64,000 nucleotides of DNA. Origin: Mycolicibacterium bacteremicum. Lineage in GTDB: Bacteria; Actinomycetota; Actinomycetes; Mycobacteriales; Mycobacteriaceae. The translations under genes were made by a program, and so were the position numbers. Under the pieces are notes generated by a model. That model worked only from the letters and a program-made list of their open reading frames with translations, was not told the DNA's origin and ran no database searches. Below are positions 1 to 8,996 of this stretch, one piece after another (positions within the stretch are counted from its first letter, which is position 1; each line of letters starts with the position of its first letter). Location: positions 36,729 through 100,728 of the forward strand of contig NZ_CALUAE010000009.1 in the NCBI RefSeq assembly GCF_943913955.1, in the 5' to 3' direction.

Positions 1-990
1 ACCGGACCGTATGCGATCGAACGCTGGGAGTACGGCCAGAAGCTGACCCTGACCCGCAACGCCACCTACTGGGGTGCGGCGCCGGCCTTCGGCAAGGCCG
101 AATACCAGTGGCGCAGTGAGGGCAGCGTGCGTGCGGCGATGATCACCAACGACGAGGCCGACATCGCCGTCGGACTCGGGCCCGAGGACGGCGCCGGCGA
201 CCTGGGCGTGCCGTTCCAGAACAACGAGACCACCGCCCTGCGGATGCAGGCCACCGAGCCACCGCTGGACGACATCCGGGTGCGCCAGGCGGTCAACTAC
301 GCCGTCAACCGGACCGGCATCGTCAAGGCGCTGTTCCGTGACCTGGGTGAGCCTGCCGCGCAACTGATCCCATCGGGTGTCGTCGGGTACAACGCCGAAC
401 TGCCGCTGTGGCCGCACGACCTGGACAAGGCCAAGGAGCTGATCGCGCAGGCCAAAGCCGACGGTGTCCCGGTGGACCGGGAGATCCGGCTGATCGGGCG
501 GACCGCCCAGTTCCCGAAGATCACCGAGACCATCGAGGTGCTGCAGAGCGAGTTCACCGAGATCGGCCTCAACGTCAAGATCGAGATGATGGACACCGCA
601 AGCCAGTTGCAGTACCAGTTGCGGCCGTTCCCGGCGAACACCGGGCCGTATCTGCTGATGATCATGCACGGCAACCAGGCCGGTGACGCCGCCTTCACCC
701 TCGACCAGTACATGCTCTCCGACGGCCCGCAGGCTGCCTACGGCACACCGGAATTCGATGCCAAGATCCGCGCCGCGGAAGCGCTGACCGACGAGGCCCG
801 CCAGAATGCCTTCGCCGAACTGTTCGCCGAGGAACCGCAGGAGATCATGCAGATGGCCTATCTGGCCCACATGCAGGGCATCCTGGGCAAATCGCCGCGC
901 ATCGACTACACCCCCGACCCGGCGACCGGCGACGAGATGCGCCTGGCCGCGATGACGCCCGCGGCCAGCGACCGCACCGACCAGTCCTGA
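1..990 (+). CDS. ABC importer substrate-binding protein, family 5 (5'-truncated)
   Basis: The frame is open from the first base of the window to the TGA at 988-990, so the gene starts upstream. About 329 C-terminal residues remain of a family that usually has 500-550; the signal peptide and first lobe are missing. The remaining part shows the SBP_bac_5 pattern (peptide, nickel or oligosaccharide binding proteins): an early TGPY segment, then VRQAVNYAVNR with a following LIPSG loop, and a late stretch rich in aromatic and acidic residues. It would capture the substrate outside the membrane and hand it to the two permeases that follow 28 bp downstream. The ligand cannot be read from sequence. 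The sugar-acid genes behind it suggest an organic acid or glycoside rather than a peptide, which is inference. Confidence 0.9.
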   Translation, partial: TGPYAIERWEYGQKLTLTRNATYWGAAPAFGKAEYQWRSEGSVRAAMITNDEADIAVGLGPEDGAGDLGVPFQNNETTALRMQATEPPLDDIRVRQAVNYAVNRTGIVKALFRDLGEPAAQLIPSGVVGYNAELPLWPHDLDKAKELIAQAKADGVPVDREIRLIGRTAQFPKITETIEVLQSEFTEIGLNVKIEMMDTASQLQYQLRPFPANTGPYLLMIMHGNQAGDAAFTLDQYMLSDGPQAAYGTPEFDAKIRAAEALTDEARQNAFAELFAEEPQEIMQMAYLAHMQGILGKSPRIDYTPDPATGDEMRLAAMTPAASDRTDQS

Positions 991-1018
991 CCCGACCGCT
1001 CCCGAAAGAGGACACGCC

Positions 1019-1948
1019 ATGTTCGCCTTCCTCCGGCGCCGGATGTACACCAGCACAATCCCTTTGGTCATCGTGCTGCTCGGTGTCTTCCTGCTCGCCC
1101 GACTCACCGGTGACCCCACCAATCTGTACCTGCCCGAATCGGCCACCGCCGAGCAGCGCGCCGCGTTCGCCGAGTCCAACGGTTTCAACGATCCGCTGAT
1201 CGTCCAGCTGCTGGACTACTTCAACGGCGTCATCCATCTCGACTTCGGTACCTCGCTGCGCACCGGCGAATCGGCCGCCGAGATGGCGTTGCGGGCCTTC
1301 CCGGCCACCCTGCAACTGGCGTTCGTCACCATGCTGCTCGCCATCATCGGCGCTGTGGTGATCGGCTGCTGGGCGGCCTACCGGCCCAACTCGCTGGCCG
1401 ACCGGTTCTCCAGCCTGCTGTCCATGACCGCGGCCTCCATCCCGGACTTCTGGTTCGCCATCACCGGCGTGTGGCTGTTCGCGGTGCTGATGGGCTGGCT
1501 GCCCACCTCCGGTACCGACGCGGGTGTGCTCTCTTGGATCCTGCCGATTGCCACCCTGATGATCCGTCCGCTCGGAGTGCTCACCCAGGTGGTCCGCGGC
1601 GCAATGGTTTCCGCGCTCTCGGCGCCCTATGTCCGGCTGGCGCGCAGCAAGGGTGCCGGCGATATGCGGGTCGTCACCCACCACGCTCTGCGCAACGCCG
1701 CCGCCCCCGCCCTGACCGTGGCCGGCGACCTGGCCGTCGGCCTGATCAACGGCGCGGTCGTGGTCGAGGCCATCTTCGGCTGGCCCGGTATCGGCAAGCT
1801 CATGATCGACGCGATCCTGCAACGCGACTTCGCGGTGCTGCAGGCGGCGGTACTGCTCACCGCGGTCAGCATCTTCATCCTCAACATCGCCATCGACGCC
1901 TGCTACGCGCTGCTCGACGCTCGCGTCCGCGAACCCGCCAAGGTCTAA
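1019..1948 (+). CDS. ABC importer permease, DppB/OppB type
   Basis: A 309-residue inner-membrane permease of the binding-protein-dependent family (BPD_transp_1). The N terminus has the typical single helix after a basic start (FLRRRMYTS), followed by an external loop and then five hydrophobic segments. The cytoplasmic EAA-type loop that docks the ATPase is visible as RLARSKGAG near residue 205. ATG at 1019 is preceded by a purine-rich GAAAGAGG ribosome-binding site. It forms a heterodimer with the next permease, 15 bp downstream. Family assignment is secure; the substrate is unknown. Confidence 0.92.
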   Translation: MFAFLRRRMYTSTIPLVIVLLGVFLLARLTGDPTNLYLPESATAEQRAAFAESNGFNDPLIVQLLDYFNGVIHLDFGTSLRTGESAAEMALRAFPATLQLAFVTMLLAIIGAVVIGCWAAYRPNSLADRFSSLLSMTAASIPDFWFAITGVWLFAVLMGWLPTSGTDAGVLSWILPIATLMIRPLGVLTQVVRGAMVSALSAPYVRLARSKGAGDMRVVTHHALRNAAAPALTVAGDLAVGLINGAVVVEAIFGWPGIGKLMIDAILQRDFAVLQAAVLLTAVSIFILNIAIDACYALLDARVREPAKV

Positions 1949-1963
1949 GGGAGCCAATCAAAG

Positions 1964-2947
1964 ATGAGCACTCAGATCGATCTCGTCCCGGTCAAACCGA
2001 CCACCGCCATCGTCGGCGAACCGGTCACCAAGAAGCGCTCCGCAGGCTCCGTCTGGTTCCGCCTGCTGGTCAACGACCGCGTCGCCGCCGCCGCCGCGGT
2101 GGTGCTGAGCCTGGTCTTCCTCACCGCGATCTTCGGCCCCCTGCTCGTCGGTGATCTGGCCACCCGCATCGACCTGGACAACTCCAATCAGGCGCCGTTC
2201 ACCCTGGCGCACGGCTGGGCCAATGTGCTGGGCACCGACCCGCTGGGCCGCAGCATGCTGGCCCGGTTGATCGTGGCCTGTCAGACCACCCTGTCGGTGG
2301 CCATCCCCGCCGTGGTCATCTCGGCGGTCATCGGGTCCATCATCGGGATGTGGGCCGGCTACTACCGCGGCTGGCGCGAGACCGTCGCGATGCGCGTGGC
2401 CGATGTCATCATGAGCTTCCCGTCGCTGCTGCTGGCGGTGGTGGTGCTCTACGTGTTCTCCCCGAGCGCGGCCAACATCGTTGCGGTGCTGGCCATCACC
2501 CGCATCCCGGTGTACCTGCGCACCGCCCGCGCCGAATCCGCCGAACTGTCCAGCCGGGTGTTCGTCGACGCCGCCCGGACGTTCGGGGCCAGCGGACGGT
2601 CCATCATCACCCGGCATGTGGTGCCGATCGTGCTGCCCACCCTGCTCACCGTCGCGACCCTGGACTTCTGCTACGTGATGCTGGCCGAGAGCTCGCTGAG
2701 CTTCCTTGGTATCGGTATCCAGCCGCCCGACGTCAGCTGGGGCCTGATGGTCTCCCAGGGCCGCACCTACCTGCACACCGCGTGGTGGCTGTCCTTCCTG
2801 CCGGGTCTGGCCATCGTCATCACCACCGTCTCGGCGACCATCCTGGCCGCCTGGGCCCGCATCGCCACCGACCCCGCCCAGCGCTGGCGGCTCACCGTCC
2901 CGCAGAAGCGACTGTCCCGCTTCACCAAGTCCGGAAAGGCCATCTAA
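1964..2947 (+). CDS. ABC importer permease, DppC/OppC type
   Basis: A 327-residue second permease of the same importer. It has the longer DppC-type N terminus with one membrane helix (about residues 43-62), the GTDPLGRS signature at the start of the transport domain (near residue 88), and the EAA loop VDAARTFGAS around residue 203. The stop codon overlaps the ATG of the ATPase gene by one base (TAATG), which points to translational coupling. The N-terminal domain with an extended cytoplasmic tail before the first helix is normal for this family. Confidence 0.92.
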   Translation: MSTQIDLVPVKPTTAIVGEPVTKKRSAGSVWFRLLVNDRVAAAAAVVLSLVFLTAIFGPLLVGDLATRIDLDNSNQAPFTLAHGWANVLGTDPLGRSMLARLIVACQTTLSVAIPAVVISAVIGSIIGMWAGYYRGWRETVAMRVADVIMSFPSLLLAVVVLYVFSPSAANIVAVLAITRIPVYLRTARAESAELSSRVFVDAARTFGASGRSIITRHVVPIVLPTLLTVATLDFCYVMLAESSLSFLGIGIQPPDVSWGLMVSQGRTYLHTAWWLSFLPGLAIVITTVSATILAAWARIATDPAQRWRLTVPQKRLSRFTKSGKAI

Positions 2948-3966
2948 TGACTGCTGTCGCAGAACATCTCCCCATGGACCAGGTGGACGCCGATCCCGCG
3001 CTGCGGGTCGAGGGGCTGACCGTCGACATCCGCACCATCACCGGCACCGTCCGGGCCGTCGACCACGTCAGCTTCGCCGCCCGGAGCGGCGAGACGCTGG
3101 CACTGCTCGGTGAATCCGGCTGCGGCAAGTCGATGACCGCCACGGCGCTGGTCGGCCTGCTGGAACCGGTGGCCCAGGTCGCCGACGGCACCGCGCGCAT
3201 CGGCGATGTGGACATCCTCGCGGTCGACCGGAAGAAGCGCCGCGAGATGGCCGGCCCGGAACTGGCCATCGTCTTCCAGGACGCGCTCACCGCACTCAAC
3301 CCGCTCTACACCGTCGGCACCCAGCTGGCCGAGCCGTTCCGCATCCACCACGGCATGAAGGCCAAGCAGGCCAAGGCCAAGGCGGTGGAACTGATGGCGC
3401 GCGTGGGCATCCCGCAGCCCGAAGACCGGATGAAGGCCTATCCGCACCAGTTCTCCGGGGGTATGCGCCAGCGTCTGCTGATCGCGATGGCCGTGGCGTT
3501 GAACCCCAAGGTGCTGATCGCCGACGAGCCGACGACGGCACTCGATGTGACGGTGCAGGCCCAGATCATGGCCCTGCTCAAGAGTCTGCGTGCCGAGTAC
3601 GACATGGCGGTCGTGCTGATCACCCACGATCTGGCCCTGGTCGCCGAGGAGGCCGACCGCGTCGCCATCATGTACGCGGGCAGCATCGTCGAAACCGGCC
3701 CGGTATCCGAGGTTTTCGCCGATCCGAAGCACCCGTACACCAAGGGGCTGCTGGACTCGGTACCCGTCGACGCCGAGCGCGGCGCCGAGCTCAAGTCGAT
3801 CGGTGGCTCCCCGCCGGACCTGCACTCCATCCCGAGCGGATGTGTGTACCAGGATCGCTGCCCGCTGGTCGCCGACATCTGCCGCAGCACCCGTCCGACC
3901 CTGCAGGCCGTCGGTGGCCGACGCGCAGCCGCCTGCCACTTCCCCACGGAGGTCTCCAATGTCTGA
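2947..3966 (+). CDS. ABC importer ATPase 1, DppD/OppD type
   Basis: A 339-residue ATPase. Walker A is GESGCGKSM at residues 55-63, the signature FSGGMRQR starts at 169, Walker B ends with D193-E194, and the switch histidine is H227 (ITHD). The C-terminal oligopeptide/dipeptide extension carries spaced cysteines (SGCVYQDRCPLVADIC), which in relatives of this family can hold an iron-sulfur cluster. The reading frame is open far upstream, but ATG 2947 overlaps the stop of the permease and starts the conserved protein. The 3' end overlaps the next ATPase by 8 bp. Confidence 0.93.
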   Translation: MTAVAEHLPMDQVDADPALRVEGLTVDIRTITGTVRAVDHVSFAARSGETLALLGESGCGKSMTATALVGLLEPVAQVADGTARIGDVDILAVDRKKRREMAGPELAIVFQDALTALNPLYTVGTQLAEPFRIHHGMKAKQAKAKAVELMARVGIPQPEDRMKAYPHQFSGGMRQRLLIAMAVALNPKVLIADEPTTALDVTVQAQIMALLKSLRAEYDMAVVLITHDLALVAEEADRVAIMYAGSIVETGPVSEVFADPKHPYTKGLLDSVPVDAERGAELKSIGGSPPDLHSIPSGCVYQDRCPLVADICRSTRPTLQAVGGRRAAACHFPTEVSNV

Positions 3967-5008
3967 TCCAACAACGGCGGCTGCTTCACCACCGGCGGCC
4001 GATCCAGCAACGGCGGCTGGTCAGGTGCTCAAGGTCCGCGATCTGACCAAGACGTTCCGGGTGTCCGGCGGCAAGACACTGACCGCGCTCGACGGCATCA
4101 ACCTCGATCTCGCCCGGGGTGAGACTCTGGGCCTGGTCGGTGAATCCGGTTGCGGCAAATCCACCCTCGCCCGCACCCTGATGATGCTGGAGCGCCCCGA
4201 CGCGGGAGCCGTGAGCTTCGACGGGATCGACCCGTTCGCGCTGAAGGGCAAGGAACTGCTGAAGTTCCGGCGCCGGGTCCAGATGGTGTTCCAGGATCCC
4301 TACGCCTCGCTGAACTCCCGGATGACGGCGGCCGAGATCATCGCCGAACCGTGGCGCACGCACAAGGGTCTCTACAAGACCCGAGCCGACCGCGACATGC
4401 GGGTGCGCGGCCTGCTCGACCTGGTCGGTCTGGGCGCGAAGGCCTTCGGCAAGTACCCGCAGGAGTTCTCCGGCGGCCAGCGCCAGCGCATCGGCATCGC
4501 CCGGGCGCTCGCGCTCAATCCCGAGGTCATCATCTGTGACGAGCCGGTGTCGGCCCTGGACCTGTCGGTGCAGGCGCAGGTACTCAACCTGCTCAACGAG
4601 CTGCAGCAGGAGCTGAAGATCTCCTACGTCTTCATCTCCCACGATCTGTCGGTGGTGCGCCATGTCGCCGACCGGGTGGCCGTGATGTACCTGGGCCGGA
4701 TCATCGAAACCGGGCCCACCGAAGCGGTTTTCGACCGGCCCGAACACCACTACACATCGGCTCTCATGTCGGCCGCCCCCAAACTGCACGACGCAGCGCG
4801 CGGGGAGCGGATCCTGCTCAAGGGCGAGGTTCCCTCACCACTGAACCCGCCCTCGGGCTGTCGCTTCCGGACCCGCTGCGCGCACGCGACCGACATCTGC
4901 GCCCAGCAGCGTCCGCCGTTGGCCGTCGACCCCGTGGTGGCCGGACACACCGCCGAATGCCACCACCCGGTTCAGCACGAGGCATCGGCGTTGTCGCACA
5001 GCGCATGA
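3959..5008 (+). CDS. ABC importer ATPase 2, DppF/OppF type
   Basis: A 349-residue ATPase partner of the preceding one. Walker A is GESGCGKST at 61-69, the signature FSGGQRQR starts at 170, Walker B has D194-E195, and the C-terminal cysteine-containing extension (SGCRFRTRCAHATDIC) is present. ATG 3959 was chosen because it has a GGAGG site just upstream and overlaps the stop of ATPase 1. The N terminus starts with an Ala/Thr-rich, probably disordered stretch of about 20 residues before the nucleotide-binding domain. With the four upstream genes it completes a five-component importer. Confidence 0.93.
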   Translation: MSDPTTAAASPPAADPATAAGQVLKVRDLTKTFRVSGGKTLTALDGINLDLARGETLGLVGESGCGKSTLARTLMMLERPDAGAVSFDGIDPFALKGKELLKFRRRVQMVFQDPYASLNSRMTAAEIIAEPWRTHKGLYKTRADRDMRVRGLLDLVGLGAKAFGKYPQEFSGGQRQRIGIARALALNPEVIICDEPVSALDLSVQAQVLNLLNELQQELKISYVFISHDLSVVRHVADRVAVMYLGRIIETGPTEAVFDRPEHHYTSALMSAAPKLHDAARGERILLKGEVPSPLNPPSGCRFRTRCAHATDICAQQRPPLAVDPVVAGHTAECHHPVQHEASALSHSA

Positions 5009-5039
5009 GCACCGCAACGGCGCCTTCGAGCCCCGGGCG

Positions 5040-5777
5040 GTGCGGGACATGAATCCCAGCATGCCCGGATTCGCGGTCATCATGATCGCGGTGATGCTGG
5101 CGTCCTGTCTGCAGGGCTCCATCGGTTTCGGCATGGGCATGCTGGCCGCACCGGTGGTCGCCGTCATCGATCCTGGACTGGTGCCCGGCACATTGATCAT
5201 GCTGGCCACCCTGCTCACGCTGCTGGTCGTGCTGCGCGAGGGCACGGCCATCGACATGCGCGGGACCGGGTGGGCGCTGCTCGGCCGGGTCCCCGGGACC
5301 ATCGCCGGGGCACTGCTGCTGGCGGCCATCCCGGAACGCGCCCTGGCGATCCTGATCGCCGCCGTGGTGCTGCTCGGCGTGGCCGTCACCAGCCTGGGCT
5401 GGATTCCCGAACCCCGGCGGCGCAACCTGATGCTGGCCGGCGCGACCTCCGGGGTGCTGGGCACGGCGACATCGATCGGTGGACCGCCGATGGCGCTGGT
5501 GTGGCAGCGCAGCAGCGGCGCCCAGTTGCGGGCCACCATGGCCGGTTTCTTCCTGGTGGGCTCGCTCATGTCGATCGCGATGCTGGCGGTGACCGGCGCC
5601 GTGGACCACCACACCGTGCAGATGTTCGCACTGCTGATACCGGCGGCGGTCCTGGGATATGTGTTGTCGCGGTACGCCAACCGCGTCCTGACTCCGCTGC
5701 GTCAGCGGTGGACCGCCATCGCCGCATCCACCGCGGGTGCGGTGGTTCTCGTCGTCCAACAGACAGGCCTGCTATGA
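5040..5777 (+). CDS. TauE/SafE family membrane transporter
   Basis: A 245-residue protein that is almost entirely hydrophobic, with about eight predicted membrane helices. It carries the TauE/SafE (DUF81) hallmarks: an early QGSIGFGMGM turn in the first helix pair and a second half with GVLGTATSIGGPP. The family moves sulfur-containing or organic anions, often as exporters. GTG 5040 is used by the longest frame; ATG 5049 three codons later is equally plausible. It sits 31 bp after the ABC importer and overlaps the IclR regulator by four bases, so it probably belongs to the same transcript and handles a related acid. That link is inference. Confidence 0.85.
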   Translation: MRDMNPSMPGFAVIMIAVMLASCLQGSIGFGMGMLAAPVVAVIDPGLVPGTLIMLATLLTLLVVLREGTAIDMRGTGWALLGRVPGTIAGALLLAAIPERALAILIAAVVLLGVAVTSLGWIPEPRRRNLMLAGATSGVLGTATSIGGPPMALVWQRSSGAQLRATMAGFFLVGSLMSIAMLAVTGAVDHHTVQMFALLIPAAVLGYVLSRYANRVLTPLRQRWTAIAASTAGAVVLVVQQTGLL

Positions 5778-6568
5778 CCGAATCGACTGCACGCGCGGGG
5801 GTCAAGTCGGCCGTCCGCACCGTCGAGCTGCTGGAATACCTGGCCGCGCGACAGGACAAGCCCGCCCGCATCCGGGAGATCAGTGAGGACCTCGGCATGC
5901 CGCGCAGCAGCGCGCACGCGTTGTTGCGCACCCTGATGACACAGGGCTGGGTGCGCGCGGACGAGACCGGCACGCTGTACGGCATCGGGATCCGGGCGCT
6001 GCTGGTCGGCACCAGCTACCTCGACGGCGACCCGTATTTGCCGATGATCCTGCCGTTCCTGGACGATCTGCGCAGCGACTGGGATGAGACGTTCCACCTG
6101 GGCCGCCTCGACGGCACCGACATCGTCTACCTGGCCACCCGCGAATCCCAGCAGTACCGCCGCGCCACCAACCGGGTGGGCCGCCGGCTGCCCGCACACG
6201 CCACCGCGCTGGGCAAGGCGTTGTTGGCCGAACGTACCGGCGTCGAGCGCCGCGGGCACCTGCCCGCCGAGTTGGCGGCGCTCACGCCGGCGACCATCAC
6301 CTCACACGATGAGCTGACCGAGGCGCTGGACACCGTCCGCATCCGCGGATACGCCACCGATGACGAGGAGAACACCCCCGGGGTGCGGTGTTTCGCGGTG
6401 GCGCTGCGCTACTGCTGGCCGGCGCAGGACGCTATCAGCGCGTCGGTGCCGTTGGCGCGGCTGACCGCCGAACGTGAGCGCGGCATCGTCGAGGCGCTGT
6501 GCGTGGTCGGTGACAAGGTCGGCCGGGTACTGCGGCCGGTTGCCAACGGCGACAAGTGGTTCGCCTGA
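5774..6568 (+). CDS. IclR-family transcriptional regulator
   Basis: A 264-residue regulator with an N-terminal winged helix (residues about 10-75, with the recognition segment MPRSSAHALLRTL) and a C-terminal effector domain. The effector domain has the conserved LPAHATALGKALLA motif and a late segment (VRCFAVALR) typical of IclR proteins. ATG 5774 overlaps the transporter stop codon (ATGA); the frame is open further upstream but lies inside that gene. IclR proteins bind small acids and control nearby catabolic genes. Its likely target is the 96-bp gap just downstream, in front of gudD, and perhaps the promoter of the ABC operon outside the window. Confidence 0.92.
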   Translation: MTESTARAGVKSAVRTVELLEYLAARQDKPARIREISEDLGMPRSSAHALLRTLMTQGWVRADETGTLYGIGIRALLVGTSYLDGDPYLPMILPFLDDLRSDWDETFHLGRLDGTDIVYLATRESQQYRRATNRVGRRLPAHATALGKALLAERTGVERRGHLPAELAALTPATITSHDELTEALDTVRIRGYATDDEENTPGVRCFAVALRYCWPAQDAISASVPLARLTAERERGIVEALCVVGDKVGRVLRPVANGDKWFA

Positions 6569-6664
6569 TGGCGGCGAATTGCCTGGTCACGCATTCAATT
6601 CCTGAATCAATTGATGCCACATCAGTGTTGGACGTGCATCAACCGACATTTATAGGCTGGTGAC
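6569..6664 (+). promoter_or_regulatory. gudD promoter with inverted repeats, candidate IclR operator
   Basis: This gap is clearly more AT-rich than its neighbours. It holds ATTCA-N5-TGAAT (6593-6607) followed directly by the palindrome TCAATTGA (6607-6614). A TATAGG element at 6651-6656 could be the -10 box, giving an RNA with almost no leader before the gudD ATG at 6665. Palindromes of this size in front of a gene next to an IclR gene are the usual operator arrangement. Binding is inferred. Confidence 0.5.
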
Positions 6665-8023
6665 ATGAGCTCGTCGAAGCGCACCCCGATCGTCACCGAG
6701 ATGCGGGTGGTCCCCATCGCCGGACACGACAGCATGCTGCTGAACCTCAGCGGGGCACACGCCCCGTACTTCACCCGGAACCTGGTGATCCTCAAGGATT
6801 CCGACGGCAACACCGGCGTCGGTGAGGTGCCCGGCGGTGCCGCGATCGAGCGGACCCTCACCGAGGCCAGGTCGTTGGTCGAGGGCCGCGGCATCGGCGC
6901 GTACAACACCGTGCTCGGCGACATCCGCCGCACCTTCGCCGACCGTGACGCCGGCGGCCGCGGCGCCCAGACCTTCGATCTGCGTGTCACCGTGCACGCC
7001 GTCACCGCGGTCGAATCGGCCATGCTCGACCTGCTCGGCCAGCATCTCGGCGTGTCGGTGGCCGCGCTGCTGGGGGAGGGGCAGCAGCGAGATCGGGTGC
7101 AGGCCCTGGGATATCTGTTCTTCGTCGGGGACAGCGCCAGGACCGACCTGCCCTATCGCACGGCCGCCGACGAGGCCGCCTCCGGTGACCCGGCCGACGA
7201 ATGGCTGCGGGTTCGACACCGCGAGGCCATGACGCCCGAGGGTGTCGTCCGGATGGCCGAGGCCGCCCACGCCCGTTACGGTTTCGCCGACTTCAAACTC
7301 AAGGGCGGTGTGCTGCCGGCCGCCGAGGAGGCCGCCGCCGTCACCGCATTGGCGCACCGCTTCCCCGAGGCGCGGATCACGTTGGACCCCAACGGCGGAT
7401 GGTTGCTCGAGGACGCCATCGCGACGTGTCGAGGGCTGACCGACGTGCTGGCCTACGCCGAGGACCCGGTGGGGCCCGAGGGTGGGTTCTCCGGGCGCGA
7501 GGTGATGGCCGAGTTCAAGCGCGCCACCGGCCTGCCGACCGCCACCAACATGATCGCCACCGACTGGCGCGAGATGGGCCACGCCATCCGGGCCGGTGCC
7601 GTCGACATCCCGCTGGCCGATCCGCACTTCTGGACGATGAACGGCTCGGTACGCGTCGCGCAGCTGTGCGAGGCCTGGGGCCTGACCTGGGGATCGCACT
7701 CCAACAACCACTTCGACGTGTCACTGGCAATGTTCACCCAGGTCGCCGCCGCGGCACCGGGGGAGATCACCGCCATCGACACGCACTGGATCTGGCAGGA
7801 CGGCCAACGCATCACCAAGGCACCGTACGAGATCGTCGACGGTTACCTCGACGTACCGGCCGCGCCCGGACTCGGCATCGAACTCGACGAGGACCGGGTG
7901 GCGGCCGCCCACGAGCTGTACCTCGCCGAGGGCCTGGGTGCCCGCGACGACGCCACCGCCATGCAGTATCTGATCCCGGGCTGGACGTTCGACAGCAAGC
8001 GTCCCTGCCTGCAGCGCGCATGA
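6665..8023 (+). CDS. gudD: Glucarate dehydratase
   Basis: A 452-residue enolase-superfamily enzyme that dehydrates D-glucarate (often also L-idarate) to 5-keto-4-deoxyglucarate in the cytoplasm. It aligns along its whole length with the E. coli GudD sequence I remember. Conserved stretches include AGHDSMLLNLSGAHAP near the N terminus, KLKGG (K211/K213), the metal ligands D241, E266 and N295, and the catalytic histidine in WGSHSNNH (H345). The C terminus ends with the family motif YLIPGWTFDSKRP. It overlaps the following dehydrogenase by four bases. The aldolase or second dehydratase needed to finish the pathway is not in the window. Confidence 0.95.
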   Translation: MSSSKRTPIVTEMRVVPIAGHDSMLLNLSGAHAPYFTRNLVILKDSDGNTGVGEVPGGAAIERTLTEARSLVEGRGIGAYNTVLGDIRRTFADRDAGGRGAQTFDLRVTVHAVTAVESAMLDLLGQHLGVSVAALLGEGQQRDRVQALGYLFFVGDSARTDLPYRTAADEAASGDPADEWLRVRHREAMTPEGVVRMAEAAHARYGFADFKLKGGVLPAAEEAAAVTALAHRFPEARITLDPNGGWLLEDAIATCRGLTDVLAYAEDPVGPEGGFSGREVMAEFKRATGLPTATNMIATDWREMGHAIRAGAVDIPLADPHFWTMNGSVRVAQLCEAWGLTWGSHSNNHFDVSLAMFTQVAAAAPGEITAIDTHWIWQDGQRITKAPYEIVDGYLDVPAAPGLGIELDEDRVAAAHELYLAEGLGARDDATAMQYLIPGWTFDSKRPCLQRA

Positions 8024-8994
8024 AGGTTTATGTGGCAGATCGGAACCTGGTCCCGCACCGGGAACGCTTCGAGGCGGCGGTACCGGCCGGTGTCGAACTG
8101 CTCTGGGCGGGTGCGGACCGTTCGATCGAGCGTCTGCGCGACGCCGCGGTGCATGTCGGCGGTCGGTTCACCGCCGAGATGGCCGCCGTCGCCGAGAAGC
8201 TGCAGCTGGTGCATGTGGCCGGCGCGGGTACCGACCGCGTCGCATTCGATGCGCTGGGACCTGATGTACTGGTGGCCAACACGTTCCACCATGAACGATC
8301 GATTGCCGAGTACGTCCTGGCGGCCGCCATCATGCTGCGCCGACGGTTCCTGGCCCAGGACGCGGCGCTGCGCCGGGACGTGTGGTCCAGCGCGGTCTAC
8401 GACGACACCATCGCCCAGCCGCCGACCCTCGGTGACGCGCGGATCGGTTTCGTCGGTTTCGGACACATCGGCCAGCAGTCGTGGAAACTGCTGCGTCAGT
8501 TGGGTTGTCGTGGAGCGGCAGTCACCGGGTCCGGGCGGGTGAGAGGAGATCACGGACTCGACCGGGTGGACGATGTGAGCCGACTCGACGAGCTGGCCGA
8601 GGCCTCCGACGTGCTGGTGGTCTCGGCGCCGCTGACCCCCGCGACGACCGGGATGATCGGTCGCACCCAGCTCACAGCGTTGGGTCCCGACGGTGTCCTC
8701 ATCAACGTGGGGCGTGGCCCGCTGGTCGACCAGCACGCCCTCTATGACGCGCTGCTCACCGGTCGCATCGGCGCCGCAGCGATCGATGTCTGGTACCGCT
8801 ACCCGGAGGCCACCGGCCGCGGCGCCGCCGGCGCTCCGGCGGACCTGCCGTTCCACGAGCTGCCGAACCTGCTGATGACCCCGCACTCGTCGGGAATCAC
8901 CACCGACACCTTCCGGGGCCGGGTCGACGATATCGCCGCCAACATCGGTCGCCTGTTGCGCGGCGAGCCGCTGCACAATGTGGTGGCGCGCTGA
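8020..8994 (+). CDS. D-isomer-specific 2-hydroxyacid dehydrogenase
   Basis: A 324-residue NAD(P)-dependent dehydrogenase. The Rossmann motif GFGHIG is at 146-151, the substrate-binding arginine at R232 (NVGRGPLVD), and the catalytic histidine at H289 (TPHSSG). The usual acidic partner lies in the DVWYRYPE segment (E263). The ATG at 8020 overlaps the gudD stop, so the two are translated together; the frame is open upstream only because it runs under gudD. It resembles glyoxylate/hydroxypyruvate reductases (GhrA type) and may reduce a 2-keto product of sugar-acid breakdown such as hydroxypyruvate or glyoxylate, which is inference. Confidence 0.85.
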   Translation: MKVYVADRNLVPHRERFEAAVPAGVELLWAGADRSIERLRDAAVHVGGRFTAEMAAVAEKLQLVHVAGAGTDRVAFDALGPDVLVANTFHHERSIAEYVLAAAIMLRRRFLAQDAALRRDVWSSAVYDDTIAQPPTLGDARIGFVGFGHIGQQSWKLLRQLGCRGAAVTGSGRVRGDHGLDRVDDVSRLDELAEASDVLVVSAPLTPATTGMIGRTQLTALGPDGVLINVGRGPLVDQHALYDALLTGRIGAAAIDVWYRYPEATGRGAAGAPADLPFHELPNLLMTPHSSGITTDTFRGRVDDIAANIGRLLRGEPLHNVVAR

Positions 8995-8996
8995 CA

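Noticed and set aside
2350..3966. Long start extension of the first ABC ATPase
   Set aside because: The extra 199 codons lie under the permease gene; conserved sequence starts at ATG 2947, which overlaps the permease stop.
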